Assembly (NCBI GenBank): GCA_943736015.1
Contig: OX031063.1
Coordinates: 44,470,672 to 44,534,671 of the forward strand
DNA length: 64,000 nt
Direction: 5' to 3'
Origin: Tridacna crocea
Taxonomy: Eukaryota; Mollusca; Bivalvia; Cardiida; Cardiidae
Part shown: positions 40,501 through 52,500 of the stretch, piece by piece
Numbering within the stretch: the first letter of the stretch is position 1
Layout of the letters: every line of letters starts with the position of its first letter
Position numbers and translations under genes: made by a program
The notes under the pieces: model-generated
Told to the model about the DNA's origin: nothing
The model's input: the letters and a program-made list of their open reading frames with translations, nothing else
Databases searched by the model: none

Positions 40501-43500
40501 CCGTCGTTCTACCATGACTGTATGCCATTTGCCATCACTGACATAGTTTGGAACCATGACCACACCCTCTCCACTTCCACAATCAAATCTGTATTGTACC
40601 TTTCCATTGATCAACTGGAATGAAAAGAAAAATAAATGTACATGTATTTAACTGATTAAAATTTAAGTAACTTTTATTCTGATGATACATTGTACAAATA
40701 ACATGAGAGGACATCTTTCCATATGCAGTCAGAAAAAAAAATTAATCTACTAATCATGCAACTCATCCAAAATGGTTTTTGTAAACATTTTAAGTCAGTA
40801 ACCTTTAATCATTCTTGAAAATAATTGCAAAGAGAATAATGTATGAGCATGCAGATCCATAATAAGGACATTGACTTGAAGTCATCTAGATCTAAAATAA
40901 CTGAAAAAGCATATACAGTTATTCTTCGTATCATTGGCATTACCTTGACCAGTCCACGGTGTTTAAGACCAGTCCATACTAAAAGCATCAACCTGATGAT
41001 TACAAACCAACACTTTAAAAGATAATGGAAGTTAAGATTTGCTCATATCAGATAATGAATTAAGTGCACCTCATAATGAAAACGTAGAAAGAAATTGTGG
41101 CGAAAGTACAGAATGTTGTTTTTTTCCCTTTTCCCTACTTTCAATTCAGGGTATGCAGGGTATGTGGTAACTAGTTTAATCTGCAGCCTTACCTCAAGAA
41201 TACTATAGTCCACCCTTCCTTTAGCATACATGATACAGGACGATTCCTTCCTTGTCTTAATCCTAAGGGACAAACTCAATCTACTATCTATTGGCTCATT
41301 CAGTGTCCACATGGCATAACTGTTCCCTGAAAATGTGATTGGAGTATCTCCTCTATGGCAGTTTGTGTTATCACATTTGTTGTCCAAATCTTTCTCACAG
41401 TGTCTCCCTGTCTTACCCTGCGGACAAGTACACTTATATCCATGTTCTGGATCTGGGGAGCAGAGTTTGTATAGAGGGCAAGGGTTCTGAGAGCAGCTGG
41501 TTGGGTTCTGCAAGCAGTTGTCACCTGAAACAGTCACATGGTATTTATAAAGTTAAATCTCTAACATATGAAATTTGTTGGCTGAGGAAAAAAGCAGACT
41601 TTCTGAACATTACCATTATTACACATGTTAATTATCAGGATAAATTGTAGAAAGAATGAATAATTGCTTTCTTAGAGCCATTTATCCATTGGCAAATATT
41701 GTATTGTTCGGGAAAGTTGGCTTGAATTATCTCTTAACAAGATGACGAAACAATTAGCGTGTTCAAATACAAAGTATAAATAGACAACCCAATTCAATGT
41801 GGTTTATGAGATGGGTTTTCTGAAGGGAAATAAAACACTGTTAAAAAAGATGAACATGCTGGTTATCAGTATTTTCTTTTTTTCCCATCAATGTCTTCTA
41901 CAGCCTTTTCCCTCAGGATAGTTAAAATTATAATCATTTAGTAAATGCTTAATTAGGTTTTCTGAAGTGTTTTCCTTCCAGGTGTTGTACACATAGGTCT
42001 ATTTGATACATACCTACATAACCATTTGGACATTCACATTCATAGGAGTATCTGTGTTTGGCTGCCACAAAACTTCCTCCTTCCATCATGACTGGAACCA
42101 GGCTTTCTTTGTCAAACTCCACAAACCCAATACATTCCCCACCCTCACACATGTCCTTCTCGCATATATCACTGAACACTTTCAAAACTTTGATGTTAGC
42201 TGTGGCCTCTAGGTCTGGAACAGCTCTTGCAACCTTACGTTTCAACTTCTGTTGGGATATGTATTCTTGTCCTTTTTTGACAGCAAACAAGATGTCTAGA
42301 TCATTGCCTACATCTCTTTTGCTACGAGTAACCACCGTGTCTTTTGAATTTTGGATGCTGATTATTTCTATGTCTCTTGAGCGAACATTCAATTCTCTCT
42401 TTAAAACTTTTTGAAAGTCTCTCTTGTAGTTCTTAATAAAATCCTGAGCCTCTACATTCTGTATTTGAATTGTTACTGAATTAGCTATCATTTCCTCAGA
42501 AATTGCATTGACCTCAATGTTCGCTTGTCCATATGTTGTGAATTTGCCATCTGTAACACTAATATTTAGCAAATAATTTCCTGAATCAAGGCCAGCAAAA
42601 GCAAGAATTCTACCATCATTTTTGTCAATTTCAAACAAGTGGTTGTTAGGGGAAACAACCTTGAAGGTTAATGTATCATACTGATCAGCATCATTTGCTT
42701 TTATAGCACCTATTACACCACCTGGAAATTCGTCTAAATAAGAACTAATGGATACATCAATGTTGGATACTTCAGGTGAAAAAGTACTTTCTTCTATCAC
42801 ACTGACAACCACGCTGACATCAGAAAACATGGCAGGTGTTCCATTGTCAAATACACGAATGATGAGTTCATATGACGCTGTGATCTGTCGATTGAGATTA
42901 TCTGCTATACATAGTTGTTTTGTGTCTACACGGAATAGTCTCTCAGCATCTCCCTCAACAATGTCAAAGGTGAAGGGTGCTCCATTGGGGTCAAGGTCAT
43001 CATCAGTGACATCAAAGTCCAGAATACAGGAAGTAATTTCTTTGTCCTCCTGCAAAGATAAGATGAAATACTGACAAACAGGTGTAAACAATGTTAAAGT
43101 CTAACACGACATAAATTCTTCAAAAGACTCTTTTCAGACTTCTGCAAGTTGAATACATTTTTAGATGGAAAAAACAGCTCTGGCTAAAGTAATGGGATTT
43201 GTATTTGAAAGGGTAGAACACTTACTGGCAATTGAGAAAATGATGGTACCAAAGTTTTCTCCTACCACTGTTTTTTTTTCCAAAGGGTTTTTTTTTTTTT
43301 TTCAGTATTCTAAAAACTTTGGATTGTGTGGTAAAGGGTTAATGATTGGGCTCTTTACATCATCATATCATAGTTTTGAGACCCTCAGAAAAATTTGTCT
43401 TGAAAACATTGAGTGAAATAAGAAAACACTTGTTACCATATCCCACTTTACACCCTTTCAAAGGCATTTATATTTGCTACAGCCTGCAAATGTCTAAATA

Positions 43501-46500
43501 TAACCCTTTACCACAAAATAACTAATTTTAAAGACTCATTGGGAGAGGGCTCTTGAAACATTCCGAACACTGTTTTGTTAACCCTTTACCCCATAAGGCA
43601 TTTCTATGGTATCTCTAACTTACACTAAATAACAGCAAGGATGAAGCTGTTTCTTATGTGTACATGACACCTTTTGATTGCATAGAAAACATTGTGACAA
43701 AAGGTGAAATTGCTCGTCACGAGCAATTTCACTTTTTGTCACAATGTTTTCCAAAGGCTCCTACAAGCAATGCGTAGAAATGAGTATCTATGGAGTAAAG
43801 GGTTAAAGGTAGAAAACATTGTGGGCAAAGGAAATAATACTGGTTATGAGCATTTTCTGTTTTTACCACAATATTTTCAAAAGCTTTCCTTCTCTTGGTG
43901 AAAGGTTAAGCTACTAATCAGTTTTGAACTAATGTTTACCTTAATTGTTTAAATCTAACATAAAATTCAGTAAAAGCTCTAAAGAAAATCTAAACATAAG
44001 TGCAATGAATTTTACAAACAGAAAATTGTACAACACAACACAACACAACACAGCTAGTGACAGACATGAAAGAACATACATAAGAAAAGCCTAACTTACA
44101 GAAATAAAAAGTTTTGCAACAAAAAGATGAATATTAATGATACTATCTTGCAAGCAAGGAAGAACATCTTGAAAAAATTGACAACAGTCAACTTACAGAT
44201 TGGGAGAATGTAGAATGTTCAAGTATACCAAATATATTTGTTAAATCTTAATCACACAATCCTGGTAGTTAACAAACAATTTCGTTGAAATAATTTCACA
44301 CACACTCTGAGGAAGAAGATTTGTGAAAACATTTTGGGAAAAGGAGAAAATGCTAGTGACCAGCATTTTCTCATTTTACCATAATGATTTCTGTTACATA
44401 AAAGACAAATGCCATCACTTGGGCAATATTTAAATTGCTGTCTGTAAATGCTTTCAAATCTTAAAATTTGCCTTGAGGTAAAGAGTCAACCAGAAAAAAA
44501 AATTCTTTCCATGCCATTCACTACTTTTCTTATATACATTAGAGATGAGAGACAAAAAATCGCCCAAAAAAATTTGCCTCCATCTGATATTGAACCTGCA
44601 ACCACCAGAACACTAGTCATATGAGCTGACCACCGACCTACCCAGCCAAATGGATCAATCTTTGTAGATTAGAAGATTTATTGATTTATTGTATAGCGTT
44701 TTCAACATAATGAACTAGCTTGTTGGGGCTTAACTCTTTACCAAACGACAAAATTATACACTGGTCCAAACTGAAAGCATTTGCAGACGACAAAATAAAC
44801 GTGACTAAAAAATTGGAATTTGGTTTGGGAAGGGTAGAAAACATTGTGGGAAAAGGAGAAAATGCTGGTAACCAGCATTTTCTCCCTTTCCCGCAATGTT
44901 TTCAAAAGGCTTCTTTCTCAGGGTCGTTAAAAGTCGGGATTGTGTGGTAAGGAGTTAATGAGCATTAACCCATTACCACACGAAAATATTTTACACTGGT
45001 CCAAATTGAAAGCATTTGCAGATGACAAAACAAAAGTGACTGAAAATTTGAAATTTGTTTTGTGAAGGGTAGAAAACATTGTGGGAAAAGGAGAAAATGC
45101 TGGTTACCAGCATTTTCTCCTTTTCCCACAATGTTTTCTAAAGGCTTCTTTCCCAGGGGCGTCAAAAGTAGGGATTGTGTGGTAATGGGTTAAGAAAATC
45201 TCTTGAAACTTTTTTGTTATGAATTTCAGTTTTTAACCTAATATGTCCTACAATGTTTTCTCCAGGTATCAGGTATCTTATGTGCCCGAATCTTCTGTTA
45301 CATATAGGTTTTCACATTTTTGTAACTTACATTTGTCTGGTATTTATCTACCTGTAACGTCAGTTTCCTTTAGGTATTTACATGCTTGTAAAATCAGTTG
45401 TTTGCAGGTATTTGCATGCTAGTAACCCTTTGTCTGCAGGTGTTAACATGCTTGTAACATTAGTAGTCTGCAGGTAATTACATGCCTGTAAAGTTTTGTT
45501 GTCTGAAGGTATTTACATGCTTGTAACATCAATTTTCTGTAGCTATTTAAATCTCTGCACCATTGTATCTCGAGGTATTTACATGCTTGTAACATTTTAT
45601 CTTCTGCAGGTATTTATATGCTTGTAACATCTATTGTCTGCAGGTAGTTACATGCCTGTCATAGCTTTTTCTGCAGGTATTTGCATCCCTGTTCCATTGT
45701 ATCTCAAGGTACTTACATGCCTGTAAAATTTTGCTGTCTAAAGGTAATGCCTGTAACATGTTTTTAATCTGCATATATTAATATGCTTGCAAAATTTGTC
45801 AGCAGGTATTTTGATGCTAGCAAAACTGTGTTGTCTGCAGGCATTTACATGCTTGTAACATTTGTATATTACTTACATGCTTGTAACATTTGTTCCTAAG
45901 TATTTTCATGACTGTAATATTTGTTATTTTAGTCTGTATCTTGCATCTTTTTTATTGTTTGCATTCTGATGGTTAACAAGAGCTAAGTGTATGCTACACA
46001 GAACAAGTGACATTTAATAAACTAATGACAGTGCGAGGGAAAAACTGTGTATGGTAAACTCCAAAGACAGTGCGTATCTCATATATTGATATACATGTAT
46101 ATCTCCCACAATTCAACATGCAACAGCCATCCTATGTAATAATAAATAGCAACTACCTGTTCTTCTAATGTGAATTCTGGTTAACTAATTTTAGTATTAA
46201 TTTTATTTAATATCTTTTACAGCACTAATGGATTTGAAAGTAATGCTAGTTACAGCATGTTTTGTTTTTCAAAAGTGTCTTCCACAGTATCCTGAAAACA
46301 CATTCTTTAGTAAATGGTTAAATGTGCCACATAGGAAAAAAAATGAAAAAATGTGAATAAATAGCAACTGGTAGATACAAACGATTGATCCTTTCCATGA
46401 ATGTTTTTAAATGGCTTCAACATTATGTTGAGCATTAAGTCATGTTTGCTGGGTAAGTTTGTAAGTTAAATTGTCCAAGTATACAGGAAGATCATGCCAT

Positions 46501-49500
46501 AATTATGTATGTCAAAACAAATGGTGAAAAACTTCAGAATTTCTTAGTAGCTCCTCAATAAATGACACAATTTTAAACTGGTCCATATTGAAAGCAAATG
46601 CAGACAACAAAATCAAATGCCATTCAAAATCTGCAATTTGCCTCCCGAAGGGTAGAAAACATTGTGAGAAAATGATTAATTTTTCAATAGCCTATTTCCA
46701 AAAAGCCATTAACCCTTTACTCCATAGATACTGATTTCTACGCATTGCTTGTAGGAGCCTTTGGAAATTATTGTGGCAAATGGTGAAATTGCTGGTGACG
46801 AGCAATTTCACATTTTGCCACAATGTTTACTATGCTATCAAAAGGTGTCATATACATATACGAAACGGCTTTATCCTTGCTGTTATTTAGGGTCAATTAG
46901 AGATACCATAAAAATACTTTATGGAGGAAAGGGTTAAGACTCGGGATTCTGCAATAAAGGCTCCAATATGAAATTGGTAAAGTTGTCTGCAATAAATTAT
47001 TTGTGTAAATGACATTTCAAAGAAGATTCAACATAACGATTTCCTGAATGGTGTCTAATATCGTGTTCTTCCACAAAGTAGAGAAGTATTGAATTCGGGT
47101 AAGTCAACTTATACACTATCTACAGCCTTCCAGTTAAAATTTTGTGTTAAAAAAAAATGTACCTTTTAACTCATTACCAAACGACAAAATTTTAGGTTTG
47201 TCCAAATCAAAAAGATTTGCAGACGACAAAATGACAATGATTAAAAATTTGAACATTGTTTTGTGGGAAAAGGAGAAAATGCTGGTTACCGGCATTTTCT
47301 CCTTTTCCCACAATGTTTTCCAAAGGCTTCTTTCTCAAGGTTGTCAAAATTAGGGATTATGTCGTTATGGGTTAACGCTAGACCACACATTTCTAGATTT
47401 GTCCATTTTGAAAGCATTTGCCATTGACATCTTTCATATGGCTAAAATGAACAGATTTTCTGTGAGGAAACTGCAGAATATAATGTGGGGAAAAAAAGCA
47501 AAATGCTGATTTCTAATAATTTCTCCTGTCCAAAGTTTTCACAAGTCCTTTTTTTGGATCATAAAATCATAGGCTATTTTGTAAATGGATCAAAACATTT
47601 ATTCTACATTAAGGTAATATGTCAAACCAAGCAGGCCATGCATGATAAAAATAGTACAGTCTTGAAGTCGCATACATCATACTTACTGAAGGTAATAAAG
47701 AGTTCATCTGATAGGTTTGCATGAAGGAGAGAAATACGGTGGATCCATTAATCCTGAACTTCATGCAGATATATTTAAACCTTTACCAGACGAAAAATAT
47801 TTATCCTTGTCCAACTTGAAACCATTTGTTTTGCAGAAGACAATTTCAATGTAGCTTAAATGGTGCATTTTTTACTTTATAGGGTAGAAAACATTGTGGA
47901 AAAGGGAGAAAATGCTGGTTAACAGCATTTTCTCTTATTTCCATAATGTTTTCAAAAGGCCTCTTTCCCAGGGTTGTTAAAAGTCGTGACTGTGTTAAAA
48001 AGGGTTAAATCAATATGTTTTCTTATCACAAAAGAAAATGCAAAAGTACAACTTAATATTAGAAATGAGAATTTCATATTATTACATGTATGGACATTTC
48101 TTTGGCAATGTCTCTCCATTTTACCCTTTCAGCACCACAGGCAAAAACATTGACTTTTGCAGACAGCAAAGATCAAGATCAGACTGCACTGAATGTGCAC
48201 TCTGATCTTACATCTATATTGTCTGCTTATGTAGTCAACCCCATACAATCAAAATCTTAGTAAGTTTCAATGGATTGTGTTGAGATAAACAAATTCACTA
48301 GAAAAAAAAGCGTAAAAATAGCAATAGGAGGTACAAGACACTTCATGTCTCTTTGGAGAAGATAATTGTATTGTTCAACAGCATATTTCGATAGGCGAGT
48401 ACAACAATATTCTAAGTGTCTGTACAATGTACAGGCACTTAGAATAGTGTTGCACTCACCTGTCGATTTATAACATGTAATTTAGAACCCTTGGTATCTA
48501 CAGTTTTTCCCCTTATGCTGAATTCTTTACCAAAAGACAGTCTGTGACTTCTTCAAATCGGTATGTGACCAAAATCACAGAATTTGTCTTTGGAATTGCA
48601 GATAGCAGAGTTGGAAAACTTTACCTACCTGCACAAATACGGTATAATTGTCCTCTGTAAACTTTGGTGGCGAGTCATTGGCGTCCAGCACCTCTACATT
48701 CACCATTGTGTCAGCAAATAGATGATGGTTGGATGCACGAATATGGAGCACATAGGATGATACCTGCACAATAAACATTACACAAATCTCACTCAGCTGA
48801 CTCAGCTGTTTCAAAAGAAATTCTATGATACAAAAAATTCATTCTTTGAAGATAAATTATGTTTTCAATAGTATACTTCTATGTAAAAACTGGGGCTCTT
48901 TGATAGTAAAAACAAACGGCATTCAAAAGCACTTGATGGAATAATCTTTCATGCAAAAGAATGATAAGAGCACTGCATATAGTTGCCAATGTACAGCTGC
49001 ATTTGCTTGATTTCAGGACAAATTCAAAATCCAAAAATAGGCATAACTGTGTCACAAATACTTTGATAGTTACCTACCCTTGTTGTATGGATTTCTTTTT
49101 TGAAGGTACCAAATTGTTCAAGTTTTAACTCATTACCAAACAACAAATTGAAAGCATTTGCAGACGACAAAATAAAGGTACAAAAAATTTGAAAATTTGT
49201 TTTGCGAAGGGTAGAACACATTGTGGGACAAGAGCGGCAAATTGTCGCAAGATACGCCCGTCTTACCCCATGTTGTAAAGCTGGGGCATGCACTGGACAA
49301 AATTCAAGTATGAAAAACGACAAAGGGCACTAACTCAAAAATTAAGAGAGCAAGAGTTATGATTCCTGGGCACAGCACTCCCCCTTGATGAGATCTATCC
49401 ACCCATGAAATTTCAAAACCCTAGCTAGTATAGTTTTGGAAATATGCTCCGGGCAAAATTCAAGTATGAAAAATGACAAAGGGCACTAACTCAAAAATTA

Positions 49501-52500
49501 AGCAAGCAAAAGTTATTATTCCTGTGCACTGCACTCCCTCTTGATGAGATCTATCCACCCATGAAATTGCATAACCCTAGCTAGTATGGTTTTGGAGATA
49601 TTCACTGAACAAAATTGAAGTATGAAAAACGACAAAGGGCACTAACTCAAAAATTAAGCAAGCAAGAGTTATGATTTCTAAGCACTGCACTCCCCCTTGA
49701 TAAGATCTATCCACCCATGAAATTTCATAACCCTAGCTAGCATAATTTTGGAGATATGTCTGGACAAAATTCAAGTATGGAAAAAAAACAAAGGGCAATA
49801 ACTCAAAAATTAAGCAAGCAACAGTTATGGTTCCTAAGCACTGCACTCCCCCTTGATAAGATCTATCCATCCATGAAATTTCGTAACCCTAGCTAATATA
49901 ACTTTGGAGATATGCTCTGGACAAAATTCAAGTATGAAAAACAACAAAGGGCAATAACTCAAAAATTATGCAAGCAAGAGTTATGATTCCTGTGCACTGC
50001 ACTCCCCCTTGATGAGATCTATCCACCCATGAAATTTCTTAACCCTAGCTAGTATGGTTTTGGAGATATGCTCCGGACAAAATTCAAGTATGAAAACCAA
50101 CAAAGGGCAATTACTCAAAAATTAGCAATGCAAGAGTTATGATTCCTGCGCACTGCACTCCCCCTTGATGAGATCTATCCACCCATGAAATTTCATAACC
50201 CTAGCTAGTATAGTTTTGGAGATATGCTCTGGACAAAATTCAAGTATGAAAAACAACGAAGGGCAATAACTCAAAAATTAAGCGAGCAAGAGTTATGATT
50301 CCTGCGCACTGCACTCCTCCTTGATGAGATCTATCCACCCATGGAATTTCATAACCCTAGCTTGAATAGTTTTGGAGATATGCTCCGGACAAAGAGCTGG
50401 ACGCCGCCCGCCCGGTCGGGTGATCCCATAATACGTCCTGTCTTCGACGGGCGTATAAAAAGGAGAAAAGGCTGGTTACCAGCATTTTCTCCTTTTCCCA
50501 CAATGTTTTCTCAAGGCTTCTTTCTCAGGGGTGTCCAAAGTAGGGATTGTGTGTAATGGGTTGAGAACATATCTTCGACAATGATAGAGATACTATAAAA
50601 TGCTACAATTTCAAAATTTACATAGTTTTTGCATGACAAGGTAGATGCCAAATTCTTCTAAATAAGCCAAAAAAAAAATTCACTTACACTTTCTCTGTCC
50701 AGAAGAGATCTAACTACAATGGTCCCATCTGTGGGATGAATGTCAAACATGCCAAGATGGTCCCCAGCAAAAATACTATAGTTAACAGCTTTGTTTTCTG
50801 GATTATAGTCTATATCTGTTGCTAAAACCTGGAAAAAAATCACATCCCCATATAAATGTCAAACAAGCTGAGATGGTCTCAAACATTAGGACTTTTGTCA
50901 ACAATGTTGCCTTCTGGGCCCTTATTCACCCATCATTCTTGAGAATATTCTTGCTCTTATTCTAAAACATTTTCTAAATTTGTAAGTGACACAACTTCTG
51001 ATTGGCTAAACTGAATTGATAGTTTTGAGCAATATATCTTAACTCTTCACCACACAATCCCGAAATTAACGACCCTGAAAGAAAACCCTTTTGAAAACAT
51101 TGAGGGAAAAGGAGAAAATGCTGGCAACCAGCATTTTTTCCTTTTCCCACAATGTTTTATACCCTGGTGTAAACAAATTTCAATTTTTGAGTCACCTTTA
51201 TATTGTCGTCTCCAAAGGCTTTCAATTTGGACCAGTTTAAAATTTTATCAGTTGGTAAAGAGTTAAACTATGAAGAAGACTACTTGAAAACCTTGGAAAA
51301 AGGAGAAAATTCTGGGAACAAGTCCTTCTTTCCAGATAATGTTCCATTTGGTTTATATAGTAATCCCTGGTTCAATTAACACTGATGGCATATACATACT
51401 TGTATAACTTTAGATCCTATCTGTACATCTTCTCTCACACTGGCAGCATAAACTTTTTGTAGAAATACTGGAGGATTGTCATTAACATCTGTTACATTGA
51501 TTTGTACATAGGCAGTATTGCTGAGTGGAGTCTCGCCATGATCCTGAGCTCTCACCGTCAACACGTAACCCGAAATGGTCTCCCGATCTAGTTCATTTGC
51601 CACTCGCACAATACCTATAAAGAAAGATATTAACTCTACCAAACAATATTTTAGGCTTTGCCGAATCGAAAGCATTTGCAGACGACAAAATAAAAGTGAT
51701 TGAAAATTTGAAATTTGTTTTGTGAAGGGTAGGAAAACATTGTGGAAAAAGGAGAAAATGCTGGTTAGCAGCATTTTCTCCTTTTCCCTCAATGCTTTCT
51801 AAAGGCTTCTTTCTCAGGGTCATCAAAAGTAGGGACTGTGTGGTAATGGGTTGATAAATAAAAGTCTGGTGAATATACTGGGTTGTGACTGTTGCAACGA
51901 AATCGTTTTACACCCTCACCAAACCTGATAGGTATGAATTGATCTAAATCACAATTTTTAAAACAACAGAAAGTATCCTAGGCCACTGTACATATCTTTA
52001 CATACATGTAGCTCAGTAAGTCTTGTGTACATACCCGGAGTTACGCCCTTGCACATACAATCAAGTATCAGAATAATTAATACAAAAGAAGTAAAGACAC
52101 CATTTTGGTCTTCCCCTGTCATAAAGTGTGACAAGAGGTCAAACGTGTAATGAATTTATAAATACACAAAGAAAAAATCCTTGTGGAAAATAAAAATTCT
52201 TTGAACTTTCTACATCACATTATACTGCTACACCAATTGATTTAATGTTCAAAACAAATCAATGAAAATCCAAATATTTCAATTTCTATTACCAGAAATG
52301 ACTGGTTGGTTGAATTATGTTTTATGCCACTTTTAACATTATTTCCGTTACATCATGGCAATAAATTCATATGCCAGATAAATGTCAATGTATTGGGCAG
52401 TTAAGATCCTTTTCCAACAATAGTTTTTTAAGATGTGCCTCTTTACAGATTGTTTGCTGATGATTAACATACAAATTTGAGGTAAGGAAGATACAAAACA

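Larger units (their letters stand above)
43050..48628 (-). other. 5.6-kb intron packed with MITEs and a minisatellite
   Basis: The densest repeat tract: MITEs at 43578, 44730, 44965, 46710, 47166 and 47775, decayed copies at about 43165-43345, 43806-43900, 44280-44400 and 46558-46700, a SINE-like block at 44560, microsatellite at 44031, minisatellite at 45240 and foldback at 48388. No coding sequence seen. Confidence 0.7.

Noticed and set aside
42058..42414. Plus-strand open frame of about 118 codons
   Set aside because: It lies entirely opposite exon 42014-43049; the minus strand has cadherin/EGF sequence and splice sites. The frames at 42748 and 57863 are rejected for the same reason.
45240..45960. 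Regular repeats that might suggest a CRISPR array
   Set aside because: Units vary in length and sequence, spacers are not unique, and the locus is an intron of an animal gene.
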